DNA of 64,000 nt from Citrobacter arsenatis (GCF_004353845.1 NZ_CP037864.1:3658001-3722000), one strand, 5' to 3'; shown: positions 9,063-18,125, counted from the first letter of the stretch. Notes: a model not told the origin generated them from the sequence alone. Numbers and translations: made by a program.

Positions 9063-9305
9063 TTATTGCTTACCGTAACCCACCATAAAGCGAATAATCA
9101 AACCGCAAGCAGGAGCAAGAAACAGGAATAACCCGGTTACCATTTCGTTACCATTGGTCAATCGCATAGTAAAAAAGTAAATTAATGCCGTAAGGATGGC
9201 CATTCCGAGAAAAGCGCTGATTGACGCCGCAGCGCCCATAACCTGCCAGATATAGCAACTGACGCACAAAATGCTCAGGGCGAGAAAGATCCAGAAATAG
9301 AGCAT
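9063..9305 (-). CDS. yfdY: Small inner-membrane protein YfdY (DUF2545)
   Basis: An 80-residue protein with three hydrophobic stretches (about 3-20, 25-46 and 55-74) and almost no soluble part; it matches E. coli YfdY in length, sequence pattern and position next to lpxP. Its role is unknown. AGGAGG lies 7 nt before the ATG. The E. coli neighbours yfdX and ypdI are absent and pgtP takes their place. It is divergent from lpxP across 440 bp. Confidence 0.9.
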   Translation of the reverse strand: MLYFWIFLALSILCVSCYIWQVMGAAASISAFLGMAILTALIYFFTMRLTNGNEMVTGLFLFLAPACGLIIRFMVGYGKQ

Positions 9306-9745
9306 AGCGATACCTCCTGTCTGCCGTATACTTAACGTAAGTCCTTACACTCCCTTAACTTTATATTCTAAGACAATTCCTATCTGCGTGCAATTTCAGC
9401 AACATCTTAGTTACAAAAATCCTTCGCCTGCATACTATTACTCTCTCGGGCAGACTTTTATTTAATCTGCATAAAAACAACGGATTATATATAGGTTATT
9501 TTTTGTTCTTAATCGCCCTAAAAACATTTACGAATCTTGAGTAATTATTTCTGGCTGACATTAATCTTCGGGTGTACATTGTGCGTCCGATCATTCATGC
9601 CCCCTCGTGGTTTTGTCCTGACTCAGTTTTACACTCTTTACAGGAACCAATGTCGTTCATGGCGGCCTAACGATCAGTGCAGAGTGTAAAGCGACAGACA
9701 AAGAATCTTCGCGATACATCTATTTCGTATCAACAACAGGTGCTT
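9306..9745 (+). promoter_or_regulatory. yfdY/lpxP intergenic region with lpxP leader
   Basis: 440 bp without a gene. The left half should hold the yfdY promoter. Near the lpxP end, TTTACACTCT at 9628-9637 is the exact complement of AGAGTGTAAA at 9681-9690, so the mRNA leader could fold a 10-bp stem with a 43-nt loop ending ~55 nt before the lpxP start. lpxP is known in E. coli to be made only after cold shock; a temperature-sensitive leader is a possibility, not a demonstrated fact. The region 9410-9600 is AT-rich with no other structure I can support. Confidence 0.45.
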
Positions 9746-10666
9746 ATGTTCCCCCAATGTAAATTTTCACGCGCGTTTTTGCATCCGCGCTACTGGCTCA
9801 CATGGTTTGGTGTTGGTGTGCTCTGGTTACTGGTACAACTTCCCTATCCCGTATTGTGTTTTCTTGGTACCCGTACAGGAACGCTGGCTCGTCCATTTTT
9901 AAAACGCCGTGAATCTATTGCACGTAAAAATCTCGAACTCTGTTTCCCGAATCTGTCGCAAGAAGAAAGAGACAAACTGGTCGATGAGAACTTTCGTTCA
10001 CTCGGCATGGGACTGCTTGAAACCGGCATGGCCTGGTTCTGGCCGGACCGCCGGGTGCGTAAATGGTTTGACGTAGAAGGACTCGACAACCTGAAGCGCG
10101 CCCAGTTGCAAAATCGTGGTGTGATGGTTGTAGGCGTACACTTTATGTCGCTCGAGTTAGGTGGTCGCGTAATGGGCCTTTGTCAGCCGATGATGGCAAC
10201 CTATCGCCCGCACAACAATAAGTTGATGGAGTGGATCCAAACCCGCGGTCGTATGCGCTCTAACAAGGCAATGATCGGCAGAAATAATCTGCGTGGTATT
10301 GTCGGCGCCCTGAAAAAAGGTGAGGCCGTATGGTTTGCCCCCGATCAGGACTATGGTCGTAAAGGAAGTTCATTCGCCCCCTTCTTTGCAGTCAAAAACG
10401 TCGCAACGACTAACGGGACTTACGTCCTGTCACGGTTATCAGGCGCAGCGATGTTGACCGTAACCATGGTGAGAAAAGCGGACAACTCTGGTTACCGCCT
10501 GTTTATCACGCCGGAAATGGAAGGTTACCCGGCAGATGAAAACCAGGCAGCGGCGTATATGAATAAAATTATCGAAAAAGAGATCATGCGTGCACCCGAG
10601 CAGTATCTCTGGATCCACCGTCGCTTCAAAACACGCCCGATGGGTGAAGCATCGTTGTATATCTAA
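9746..10666 (+). CDS. lpxP: Lipid A palmitoleoyl acyltransferase LpxP
   Basis: A 306-residue inner-membrane enzyme that transfers palmitoleate from acyl-ACP to Kdo2-lipid IVA at low temperature, in place of the laurate added by LpxL. An N-terminal membrane anchor is seen in 'YWLTWFGVGVLWLLVQLPY'. The acyltransferase catalytic motif HX4(D/E) is in 'GVHFMSLELGGR', followed by 'MMATYRPHNNKLMEW' and 'WFAPDQDYG'. The frame is open upstream to 9677, but the ATG at 9746 has AGG at the right distance and gives the length and N-terminus of E. coli LpxP. Its intrinsic terminator has been split by the element that begins at 10687. Confidence 0.95.
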   Translation: MFPQCKFSRAFLHPRYWLTWFGVGVLWLLVQLPYPVLCFLGTRTGTLARPFLKRRESIARKNLELCFPNLSQEERDKLVDENFRSLGMGLLETGMAWFWPDRRVRKWFDVEGLDNLKRAQLQNRGVMVVGVHFMSLELGGRVMGLCQPMMATYRPHNNKLMEWIQTRGRMRSNKAMIGRNNLRGIVGALKKGEAVWFAPDQDYGRKGSSFAPFFAVKNVATTNGTYVLSRLSGAAMLTVTMVRKADNSGYRLFITPEMEGYPADENQAAAYMNKIIEKEIMRAPEQYLWIHRRFKTRPMGEASLYI

Positions 10667-10675
10667 AAAGAAAGG

Positions 10676-10686
10676 CCGCAAGGCCT
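10676..10686. repeat. Left target-site duplication of the 784-bp element
   Basis: CCGCAAGGCCT directly before the element; the partner CCGCAGGGCCT follows it at 11471-11481 (10 of 11 identical). Both copies cover the loop and 3' arm of the lpxP terminator hairpin. Confidence 0.85.
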
Positions 10687-11470
10687 TAATGCCAGTCAGT
10701 TAGCGCCTCAGTTTCAGTAAGCTGGCGGAGGTAAAGAACATGCTATCTCGGAGATAGAGTTCCGTTCACCTCATGCTCATTGTTTCTCTGAAACACGGAT
10801 TCCCGTGAACGTGTAAAGGGCGTTCTCCGCCACGCCCTTTACAATCCCGGCTCCCGGCACGGAAAATTGCCACTTCGCGGTTCCCTCCGCTCATTCCTCC
10901 AGGCTTCCGGGCCGGGCGCGATGTAACGTCCCTGTAAAGCGCGCCCTGAACCCGCATCCCTGCGGGTTCTCCCGGCCTTACGGAAACACGTCGGCAATTT
11001 TCAGCCGGACCAGCCCACACCTGACCCTCTGCGTTTTTTTTTAAACAGCAAAACAGGTTTTACTGGAAGTCAGGGCATTGAAGCGATGCCCCCTGTCCGG
11101 CTGAAAATCGATGAGGCGTTGACGGCTGACCGGGGCTGTCCGCAGGGATGCGGGCAGAGGGGATGGCCTGCAGGGATACAGGCTCGGCCCCGACTCGACA
11201 GGCAGACGGCATAAGACGAATGACAAAATTGCCGGGAGCAATTTTGAACAGCGCTTGCGATGGCCCCGAAGGGGTGAGCCCCAGGGATGGGGCGAATAAT
11301 CGCGTAGCGACGATTTTCCTGCCGGGAGCCAGGGTTGCAAGGGAGGCGGCGGTGAGCCTCCCTTGCACGTTCACGGGCATCAGCGCTTCAGAGAAATGAC
11401 ACCGCTGAGGTGAACGGAACCCTGAGCAAGAATCACATGTTCACCATACATGCTTAACTGACGAGCATTA
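10687..11470. mobile_element. 784-bp non-autonomous element with IS4-like ends
   Basis: The ends are inverted repeats: TAATGCCAGTCAGTTA on the left and, on the reverse strand, TAATGCTCGTCAGTTA on the right (14 of 16 identical); from memory they resemble the terminal repeats of IS4 (TAATGCCGATCAGTTAAG). It is flanked by an 11-bp duplication, the size class known for IS4. There is no transposase gene. The interior is two diverged copies of one module facing each other: each reads, from its end, GGTTCCGTTCACCTCA-like, TTTCTCTGAA, CCCGTGAACGTG, then a long hairpin (TGTAAAGGGCG / CGCCCTTTACA on the left; TGCAAGGGAGG / GCCTCCCTTGCA on the right), GGCTCCCGGCA, and later ATTTTCAGCCGGAC. It sits inside the lpxP terminator. 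Confidence 0.8.
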
Positions 11471-11481
11471 CCGCAGGGCCT
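11471..11481. repeat. Right target-site duplication of the 784-bp element
   Basis: CCGCAGGGCCT, followed by TTCTTTTTTT. Joined to the left flank without the element it restores AAAGGCC-GCAG-GGCCTTT plus a U-tract, a textbook intrinsic terminator for lpxP. Confidence 0.85.
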
Positions 11482-11502
11482 TTCTTTTTTTCTGCGGCTG
11501 AA

Positions 11503-12102
11503 TTACTTAACGCCCCACTTGTTCTGGAGTTCAGCCATTCGCTCGTTATAGTTACGGGCAATACAGGCTGGCTTGTCCTGCTCTTTCCAGCACTCATTAC
11601 GCCCTTTCACCCAACCGCGTTGTTCTGCTTTGAGCGTCGGGTTGTTACTCGATTTCACCAGCGCTTGCTTGTAGGCCCCGTTCAATGCCAAATCCATTGC
11701 TGAGAGCGAAGGACTCTGACAGATAACCTCTTCGATACTACCCTTTGCTACCGCAGAACAGGAAAAAGAGGGTCCGTTAGTGGTCGATTTCTTTGCCCCG
11801 GAAAAGTCGATATTGTCTTCAGGCAGGCAAATTCCGTGCTTACGATTTGGCCCCGCCCATGAAATTTCCGGATTCCCGTCATCTTTACGGGAGATAGAAA
11901 CGGTATTGTTACCGCTTTTTGCTTCCCAGTAGTTTTCATTGAAGATCTTCACTGTCGCCTTCGTGCCATCAATCCAAACATTGCCTTTACCATCACTATT
12001 CACGCCGCCAATACTTGCGCAGCTGAAATTGAATGCCAACGGCGAGGCCGCCATCGACGTCAATGGCGTAAGAACGAGTGCTAACATCATTAATCTGGTC
12101 AT
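11503..12102 (-). CDS. Secreted protein with LprI-like (DUF1311) domain
   Basis: About 199 residues with a signal peptide ('RLMMLALVLTPLTSMAAS'). The C-terminal ~80 residues fit the LprI/DUF1311 lysozyme-inhibitor-like domain: 'CQSPSLSAMDLALNGAYKQA', then 'QRGWVKGRNEC' and paired cysteines. The N-terminal half ('FNFSCASIGG', 'ISWAGPNRKHGICLPE') is unassigned; it could be an MliC-like beta-barrel, which would also be a lysozyme inhibitor, but this is weak. The frame is open to an ATG at 12117; I prefer the ATG at 12102, which has AAAAGG at proper spacing and starts the signal peptide cleanly. It is not part of the K-12 order at this place and sits directly beside the mobile element, so it may be an acquisition. 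Confidence 0.75.
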   Translation of the reverse strand: MTRLMMLALVLTPLTSMAASPLAFNFSCASIGGVNSDGKGNVWIDGTKATVKIFNENYWEAKSGNNTVSISRKDDGNPEISWAGPNRKHGICLPEDNIDFSGAKKSTTNGPSFSCSAVAKGSIEEVICQSPSLSAMDLALNGAYKQALVKSSNNPTLKAEQRGWVKGRNECWKEQDKPACIARNYNERMAELQNKWGVK

Positions 12103-12330
12103 TTTTAACCTTTTCATTATCTATTTCCGCGAAAAATTAACCGCATTAACATCATGGCGATATGAGAATTCTCCGAGTAACCATTACGTCGCTCAATAGC
12201 AATTTATTACCGAAAGAAATTAAACTGTCGCCTAATCACGACACTTGTAAGTTATTAAAATTAAATAAAAAAATGCCTCTTGTGTCCCATCATTTTTAAG
12301 CGTACATTAGCGCCGTCTGGAGCATTAAAG

Positions 12331-12398
12331 CTCAGAATTCTGAGGTGATGCAGCCAAGCAAACGAGGGGGATTCTCCATTTCGTTTACGCCTGCATCA
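12331..12398 (+). ncRNA. Structured leader upstream of ypdK
   Basis: Two consecutive structures in 70 nt. First the perfect palindrome CTCAGAATTCTGAG (12331-12344). Then TGATGCAG (12346-12353) pairs with CTGCATCA (12391-12398), enclosing AAACGA (12360-12365) with TCGTTT (12381-12386) and a pyrimidine/purine-rich loop. It ends about 60 nt before the ypdK start. It could be a regulatory 5' leader or a small RNA; I do not recognise it as a named family. Confidence 0.4.
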
Positions 12399-12460
12399 GC
12401 TCTCTGTCAGGTAAGCATATGTTCATTTAGACGTACCCCAGGTACGCGGAGAGATGAAAA

Positions 12461-12532
12461 GTGAAATATTTCTTTATGGGCATTTCTTTTATGGTCATCG
12501 TTTGGGCCGGTACTTTCGCCCTGATGATCTAA
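12461..12532 (+). CDS. ypdK: 23-residue membrane protein YpdK
   Basis: A GTG-started 23-codon gene encoding a single hydrophobic helix (starts MKYFFMGISF, ends AGTFALMI), matching E. coli YpdK, an experimentally known small inner-membrane protein of unknown role. GGAGAG lies 7-8 nt before the GTG; the nearby ATG at 12454 reads another frame. It keeps its K-12 place between lpxP and alaC and is followed by a bidirectional terminator. Short genes such as this are missed by length cut-offs. Confidence 0.88.
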   Translation: MKYFFMGISFMVIVWAGTFALMI

Positions 12533-12552
12533 ATTAAAAGACGCAGCAAAAA

Positions 12553-12577
12553 AAACAGGAGCCATCAGGCTCCTGTT
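12553..12577. terminator. Bidirectional terminator between ypdK and alaC
   Basis: Stem AAACAGGAGCC / GGCTCCTGTTT with a 3-nt loop; A-rich on the left and T-rich on the right, so it can serve the convergent ypdK and alaC. Confidence 0.85.
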
Positions 12578-12598
12578 TGCTTTTGGGGGAACGTGTTG

Positions 12599-13837
12599 TT
12601 AGTCGGTACTTTCAGTGGTTGATTTCGCAGTAGCAGGCAGCAAACCATCTGCGCGGAACATCGCTTTGATGCCGCGAATTGCCTGGCGAGTACGGTCGCG
12701 GTTTTCAATTAACGCAAAGCGCACGTGCGTATCACCATAATCACCAAATCCAACCCCCGGCGAAACGCATACCTTCGCTTCGTTCAGCAGTTTCTTGGCA
12801 AATTCAAGTGACCCCATCGCAGCGTAGTGCTCAGGAATTTTCGCCCAAACGTACATTGAGGCCTTTGGCATCTCAACCATCCAACCGGCTTCATGCAGCC
12901 CTTTGACCAGCACATCCCGACGACGTTTATATTGCTCAGCAATATCCCGTACGCACTGCTGATCGCCTTCCAGCGCGGCGATAGCCGCAACCTGTAACGG
13001 TGTAAAGGTTCCGTAATCGTGATAGCTCTTAATTCGCGCCAGGGCGTTTACCAGCGTTTTGTTACCCACCATAAAACCGATACGCCAGCCCGCCATGTTG
13101 TAGCTTTTCGACAGAGTGAAAAATTCAACAGCGACATCGCGAGCACCTGGAACCTGCATAATTGATGGCGCTTTCCAGCCGTCGTAGACGATATCGGCAT
13201 AGGCGAGGTCATGAACCACCAGCACGTCATAACGTTTAGCCAGGGCCACGACTTTTTCGAAGAACTCCAGCTCGACGCACTGTGCAGTAGGGTTAGACGG
13301 AAAACCTAAGATCATCATCTTCGGTTTTGGATAGCTCTCACGAATCGCACGCTCCAGCTCATTAAAGAAGTCGACGCCTTCGACCAGCGGCACTGAACGT
13401 ACCTGCGCGCCGGCAATTACCGCGCCATAAATATGGATCGGATAGCTCGGGTTAGGTACAAGGACAGTATCACCGTGATCCAGCGTGGCCAGCATCAGGT
13501 GCGCCAGTCCCTCTTTGGAGCCAATCGTCACAATCGCTTCGGATTCTGGATCAATCTCAACGTCATAACGTTCCTGGTACCAACGGGAAATCGCCCGGCG
13601 CAGACGCGGAATGCCGCGTGAGGTGGAATAACCGTGAGTATCCGGGCGCTGCGCCACGGTACACAGTTTTTCAACAATGTGAGGAGGCGTAGCCCCATCC
13701 GGGTTCCCCATGCTGAAATCGATAATATCTTCACCGCGCCGACGCGCAGCCATCTTCAGTTCAGCAGTGATGTTAAAAACGTAAGGGGGAAGACGATCAA
13801 TACGCGTAAAGCGACGTTCAGGGCGGGAGTCAGCCAT
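12599..13837 (-). CDS. alaC: Glutamate-pyruvate aminotransferase AlaC
   Basis: A 412-residue cytoplasmic PLP enzyme (fold type I) that makes alanine from pyruvate and glutamate; it matches E. coli AlaC (YfdZ). Visible motifs are '[18 protein letters not shown]', 'PNPSYPIH', '[10 protein letters not shown]' (the aspartate that contacts the pyridine nitrogen), the Schiff-base lysine in '[15 protein letters not shown]', and an 'HVRFALIEN' C-terminal arginine motif. Full length. It is transcribed towards ypdK. A candidate hairpin with GTGCCACC / GGTGGCAC lies in its leader near 13880-13900. Confidence 0.95.
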   Translation of the reverse strand: MADSRPERRFTRIDRLPPYVFNITAELKMAARRRGEDIIDFSMGNPDGATPPHIVEKLCTVAQRPDTHGYSTSRGIPRLRRAISRWYQERYDVEIDPESEAIVTIGSKEGLAHLMLATLDHGDTVLVPNPSYPIHIYGAVIAGAQVRSVPLVEGVDFFNELERAIRESYPKPKMMILGFPSNPTAQCVELEFFEKVVALAKRYDVLVVHDLAYADIVYDGWKAPSIMQVPGARDVAVEFFTLSKSYNMAGWRIGFMVGNKTLVNALARIKSYHDYGTFTPLQVAAIAALEGDQQCVRDIAEQYKRRRDVLVKGLHEAGWMVEMPKASMYVWAKIPEHYAAMGSLEFAKKLLNEAKVCVSPGVGFGDYGDTHVRFALIENRDRTRQAIRGIKAMFRADGLLPATAKSTTESTD

Positions 13838-14224
13838 AGTATCCTCAGATTAACGTTAGCGCCCGGACCGTCCGAGCGACGCTGCCACGATGGTGGCACG
13901 TTTAGAAAATAGCCTGAATAATTTCCTTCTGTCGAGAGGCAAAACAAAATATTTTTTATTGACGTAAAAGAGGAACAGACAGAAAAAATGAGGAAACAAC
14001 CTTTTTCACAGCCCGCTTAAAATTACCATCAGTTAACATTTTGTTGTTAAATATATTACCTTGAACGCTTCGCCGGCAGGACAGGCATTGTAAATACAAC
14101 AAATGCGCAACAATCCCCTTTTAATAATATGGTTTTTCCCCATTAGCCACAGTCTGCGGGTGAGCTGGTCATCCAGCCTCAGGTTACCTATCATAGAGGT
14201 TTAACCCTTGCGCAAGAGTCACCC
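13838..14224. promoter_or_regulatory. Divergent alaC/pyrS promoter region
   Basis: 387 bp. Near alaC a hairpin GTGCCACCATCGTGGCAGC-like (minus strand, about 13880-13900) follows GC-rich sequence, then AT-rich DNA with TTTTTTATTG runs. Near pyrS, AACATTTTGTTGTTAAATAT at ~14035 is promoter-like. No operator can be assigned. Confidence 0.35.
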
Positions 14225-15922
14225 GTGCACGAAATATTCAACATGCTGCTGGCGGTATTTGACCGGGCAGCGCTGATGCTGTTCTGTCTGTTTTTCCTGA
14301 TTCGTATCCGTTTGTTTCGCGAACTGTTGCACAAGTCAGCCCACTCCCCGAAAGAGCTGCTCGCCGTTACCGCGATTTTCTCAATGTTTGCCCTGTTCAG
14401 TACCTGGTCCGGTGTACCGGTTGAAGGCTCACTGGTTAACGTACGTATTATCGCCGTCATGTCAGGGGGAATTCTGTTCGGTCCCTGGGTCGGGATCATT
14501 ACGGGCCTCATCGCGGGCACCCACCGCTACCTGATTGATATCGGCGGCGTAACCGCTCTACCCTGCTTTATCACCAGCATTCTGGCGGGCTGCATTGCCG
14601 GATGGATCAACCGAAAGATCCCCAAAGCGCAGCACTGGCGCGCGGGTATTTTAGGCGGAATGCTGTGCGAATCCCTGACCATGATCCTCGTTGTGGCCTG
14701 GGCACCCACCACCGAACTGGGGCTGGATATCGTCTCGAAAATTGGCATCCCAATGATCCTGGGTAGCGTCTGCATTGGTTTTATCGTCATGCTGGTTCAA
14801 AGCGTGGAGGGAGAGAAAGAAGCCAGCGCCGCGAAGCAGGCGAAACTGGCACTGGATATCGCCAACAAAACCCTACCACTTTTCCGTCAGGTTAACAGCG
14901 AGTCGCTCCGCCAGGTGTGCGAAATTATTCGCCATGACATCCATGCAGACGCCGTCGCGATTACCAATACCCAGCACGTTCTGGCCTACGTTGGCGTGGG
15001 TGAACTTAACTACCGCGATAACGATGATTTTGTCAGCCCAACCACGCAGCAGGCAATCAATTACGGTAAAATCATCATTAAAAACAATGATGAAGCGCAT
15101 CGCACGCCGGAAATACATTCCATGCTGGTGATCCCACTTTGGGAGAAAGGTGTTGTTACCGGTACGCTAAAAATCTACTACTGTCACGCCCACCAGATAA
15201 CCTCCTCACTGCAGGAAATGGCGATTGGCCTGTCGCAAATTATCTCGACACAGCTTGAGGTTTCCCGGGCGGAGCAACTTCGTGAAATGGCAAATAAGGC
15301 AGAGCTGCGCGCGCTGCAAAGTAAAATAAATCCCCATTTCCTGTTTAATGCCCTGAACGCAATTTCATCGTCGGTGCGACTTAATCCGGACACCGCACGC
15401 CAGCTCATTTTTAATTTGTCGCGCTATCTTCGCTATAATATTGAATTAAAAGACGATGAGCAGATCGACATCAAAAAAGAGCTGTATCAAATCAAGGATT
15501 ACATCGCCATCGAACAGGCGCGGTTTGGCGATAAGCTGACGGTTATTTATGATATCGATGAAGAGGTTAGCTGTTATATTCCCAGCCTGCTGATTCAGCC
15601 ACTGGTCGAGAACGCCATCGTCCATGGGATTCAACCCTGCAAAGGGAAAGGTGTGGTCACCATCAGCGTGGCGGAGTGTGGTAACCGGGTCCGCATAGCC
15701 GTGCGGGATACGGGCCACGGTATCGATCCAAAAGTGATTGAACGGGTCGAATCCAATGAAATGCCGGGTAATAAAATTGGACTGTTGAATGTGCATCATC
15801 GCGTTAAGCTGCTCTACGGCGAGGGCTTACATATCCGCCGTCTGGAGCCTGGAACTGAGATTGCCTTTTATGTGCCTAATCAGCACTCGCCCGCGGCCGC
15901 ACCGGCCACATTGTTGCTTTAA
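14225..15922 (+). CDS. pyrS: Pyruvate-sensing histidine kinase PyrS (YpdA)
   Basis: A 565-residue LytS-type sensor kinase, nearly identical in sequence to what I recall of E. coli YpdA. In E. coli the pair responds to external pyruvate and induces the transporter gene yhjX. N-terminal residues 1-200 hold the 5TMR-LYT membrane domain ('[24 protein letters not shown]'). A GAF-like domain follows (~220-345). The kinase region has the LytS-type phosphorylation motif '[13 protein letters not shown]' and the ATPase motifs '[10 protein letters not shown]' and 'DTGHGI'. The start is a GTG (14225). pyrR follows after 14 nt, then ypdC, so the three form one operon. Confidence 0.95.
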   Translation: MHEIFNMLLAVFDRAALMLFCLFFLIRIRLFRELLHKSAHSPKELLAVTAIFSMFALFSTWSGVPVEGSLVNVRIIAVMSGGILFGPWVGIITGLIAGTHRYLIDIGGVTALPCFITSILAGCIAGWINRKIPKAQHWRAGILGGMLCESLTMILVVAWAPTTELGLDIVSKIGIPMILGSVCIGFIVMLVQSVEGEKEASAAKQAKLALDIANKTLPLFRQVNSESLRQVCEIIRHDIHADAVAITNTQHVLAYVGVGELNYRDNDDFVSPTTQQAINYGKIIIKNNDEAHRTPEIHSMLVIPLWEKGVVTGTLKIYYCHAHQITSSLQEMAIGLSQIISTQLEVSRAEQLREMANKAELRALQSKINPHFLFNALNAISSSVRLNPDTARQLIFNLSRYLRYNIELKDDEQIDIKKELYQIKDYIAIEQARFGDKLTVIYDIDEEVSCYIPSLLIQPLVENAIVHGIQPCKGKGVVTISVAECGNRVRIAVRDTGHGIDPKVIERVESNEMPGNKIGLLNVHHRVKLLYGEGLHIRRLEPGTEIAFYVPNQHSPAAAPATLLL

Positions 15923-15936
15923 CCAGGAGTGAAGTC

Positions 15937-16671
15937 GTGAAAGTCATCATTGTTGAAGATGAATTCCTGGCCCAACAGGAACTTAGCTGGCTTATAAAAG
16001 AGCACAGTCAGATGGAAATTGTCGGCACATTTGACGACGGTCTGGACGTGCTGAAATATCTGCAGCACAACCGCGTTGACGCTATTTTTCTGGATATCAA
16101 TATTCCCTCGTTGGATGGCGTCCTGCTGGCGCAAAACATCAGCCAGTTCGCACATAAGCCCTTTATTGTCTTTATTACCGCGTGGAAAGAGCACGCCGTT
16201 GAAGCCTTTGAACTGGAAGCTTTTGACTACATTCTGAAGCCATACCAGGAATCACGCATCGTCGGCATGCTGCAAAAGCTTGAAGCCGCCTGGCAACAGC
16301 AGCAAACGGGAACTTCGCCCACCAGTCCGGTAGCCCGCGAAAACGATACGATCAACCTGATCAAAGATGAGCGGATCATCGTGACCCCGATCAACGACAT
16401 CTACTACGCAGAAGCCCATGAAAAGATGACGTTTGTCTACACCCGGCGCGAATCGTACGTGATGGCGATGAACATCACCGAATTTTGCAGCAAATTGCCG
16501 GCTTCGCATTTCTTCCGCTGCCACCGCTCGTTCTGCGTGAATCTGAATAAAATCCGCGAGATCGAACCCTGGTTTAACAATACCTATATTTTGCGCTTGA
16601 AAGACCTGGAATTTGAAATCCCGGTTAGTCGGAGTAAAGTGAAAGAGTTCAGACAGTTAATGCACTTATAG
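15937..16671 (+). CDS. pyrR: LytTR response regulator PyrR (YpdB)
   Basis: A 244-residue response regulator, partner of PyrS. The receiver domain has E7/D8, the phospho-acceptor D53 in 'AIFLDINIPS' and the lysine in 'YILKPYQ'. The C-terminal LytTR DNA-binding domain has 'YYAEAHEKMTFVYT' and the conserved 'FFRCHRSFCVNLNKI'. AGGAGT precedes the GTG start. In E. coli YpdB activates yhjX, which is not in this window. Confidence 0.95.
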   Translation: MKVIIVEDEFLAQQELSWLIKEHSQMEIVGTFDDGLDVLKYLQHNRVDAIFLDINIPSLDGVLLAQNISQFAHKPFIVFITAWKEHAVEAFELEAFDYILKPYQESRIVGMLQKLEAAWQQQQTGTSPTSPVARENDTINLIKDERIIVTPINDIYYAEAHEKMTFVYTRRESYVMAMNITEFCSKLPASHFFRCHRSFCVNLNKIREIEPWFNNTYILRLKDLEFEIPVSRSKVKEFRQLMHL

Positions 16672-16686
16672 CGCAGAGAAAGAGCG

Positions 16687-17550
16687 ATGAAAGAGCCAGG
16701 CCTTCCCGCAGACCAACAGTTTTTCGCCGATCTGTTCAGTGGCCTGGTGTTAAACCCACAGCGTCTGGGGCACGTGTGGTTCGCGACCCAGCCTACCACG
16801 TTACCAACCGGCAGTTTATGTATTGACCTTCCGCGCCTAGATATCGTGCTACGTGGGGAATACAGCAACCAACTGCAAAAACAGCAGCATAGCCTGGCAG
16901 AAGGCGACATGCTGTTTATCCCGGCGAAAGCGGCGAATCTGCCCGGCGGCGACAAACCCGTCATGTTGCTGAGCCTGGTTTTTTCTCCGGCATGGCTGGG
17001 ACTCTCTTTTTACGATAATCGAACCGCATCGCTGCTTCGTCCGGTACGCCGTATTGAGTTACCCCATCCACAACGCGGCGAAGGTGAGGCGATGCTCACC
17101 GCATTAACGCATTTAAGCCGCTCTCCTCAGGCCCAGGATATCATTCAGCCGTTGGTGCTTAGTCTGCTGCATCTGTGTCGTAGCGTGGTGAATACCCGCC
17201 CAGACACCGAGCGCCCACGCGCTGAATTTCTCTATCATAGTATGTGTAATTGGATACAAGATAACTATGCCCAGCCGCTGACTCGCGAAAGCGTGGCGCA
17301 GTTTTTTAATATCACACCCAATCACCTGTCAAAAGTGTTTGCCCAGCACGGCACCATGGGGTTCGTCGAGTATCTACGGTGGGTCAGAATGGCGAAGGCG
17401 CGCATTATCTTGCAGAAATACCATCTGTCGATTAGCGAAGTCGCACAGCGGTGTGGATACCATGACAGTGATTATTTCTGTCGCCTGTTCCGGCGTCAGT
17501 TTGGCCTGACGCCGGGAGAGTACGGCGCGCGTTTTCAGTCAGCGCGTTGA
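16687..17550 (+). CDS. ypdC: AraC-family regulator YpdC
   Basis: A 287-residue AraC-type regulator, third gene of pyrS-pyrR-ypdC with 15 nt to pyrR. A cupin-like N-terminus ('LAEGDMLFIPAKAANLPGG') precedes the double HTH: 'LTRESVAQFFNITPNHLSKV' and 'ISEVAQRCGYHDSDYFCRLF', ending 'FGLTPGEY'. The targets are not known. It matches E. coli YpdC in position and length. Confidence 0.9.
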   Translation: MKEPGLPADQQFFADLFSGLVLNPQRLGHVWFATQPTTLPTGSLCIDLPRLDIVLRGEYSNQLQKQQHSLAEGDMLFIPAKAANLPGGDKPVMLLSLVFSPAWLGLSFYDNRTASLLRPVRRIELPHPQRGEGEAMLTALTHLSRSPQAQDIIQPLVLSLLHLCRSVVNTRPDTERPRAEFLYHSMCNWIQDNYAQPLTRESVAQFFNITPNHLSKVFAQHGTMGFVEYLRWVRMAKARIILQKYHLSISEVAQRCGYHDSDYFCRLFRRQFGLTPGEYGARFQSAR

Positions 17551-17587
17551 TTATGTCAACACCTGCCAAGGCCGCCGTATCTTTGCT

Positions 17588-17971
17588 TTATGGTGAGTCG
17601 TTACAGCCGATGTCTGTGTGTTTAGCCCAATTGACCATTCCCTGGAAATCAACAATCACCACGGATTCATCGCCAACCACCCAGGCATCATGGCCAGGAG
17701 GAATGCGCGACAGCTCACCGGGCTTACAATCAAATTCGCTGCCATCATCCATTTTTACCCGCAGCACACCGGAAACGTGGTACTGAAAATGAGGGGCTTC
17801 GCAACTCTTCGTTCCAGCGATAGGTTGAACTGACGTAGACCACCGCCAGCCTGGCTCCAGGACCGCACGGCCGACGATTGCGCCTCCCACATCGAGAAGC
17901 TCCAGTCGCCCGTGAGGGAACTCACGAACTTCGTCTGGAAGACCAAATGACTTCACTTCTGCTTTGTCCAT
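17588..17971 (-). CDS. Cupin-domain protein
   Basis: A 127-residue single-domain cupin. The first cupin box is 'APHFQYHVSGVLRVKMDDG' and the second 'PGELSRIPPGHDAWVVGDE', which keep possible metal-binding histidines. The frame extends to 18001, but AAGGAGGTG lies 5-6 nt before the ATG at 17971 and decides the start. No substrate can be inferred. It is convergent with ypdC and absent from this place in K-12, so it is an insertion relative to E. coli. A DUF861-like or ethanolamine-type small cupin is possible. Confidence 0.8.
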   Translation of the reverse strand: MDKAEVKSFGLPDEVREFPHGRLELLDVGGAIVGRAVLEPGWRWSTSVQPIAGTKSCEAPHFQYHVSGVLRVKMDDGSEFDCKPGELSRIPPGHDAWVVGDESVVIVDFQGMVNWAKHTDIGCNDSP

Positions 17972-18125
17972 TGCGCACCTCCTTAGGTTGATTACGCGCA
18001 TGGCCGCTCTTAAATTATATCAGTAGCGGTCATTTATTGTACGATTCGTAATCTCATTCAGGATCGTTGTAAAATGACGGCCTTTAGTTAAACCCTGCAG
18101 GCTTACTCAATAAAGTGAATATGCG

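Noticed and set aside
10766..11399. Several 80-106-codon frames inside the 784-bp element
   Set aside because: They overlap one another on both strands, follow the inverted structure and resemble no transposase.
10687..11470. Retron or other reverse-transcriptase-linked RNA
   Set aside because: The region is structured, but there is no reverse transcriptase gene nearby and the ends are those of a transposable element.
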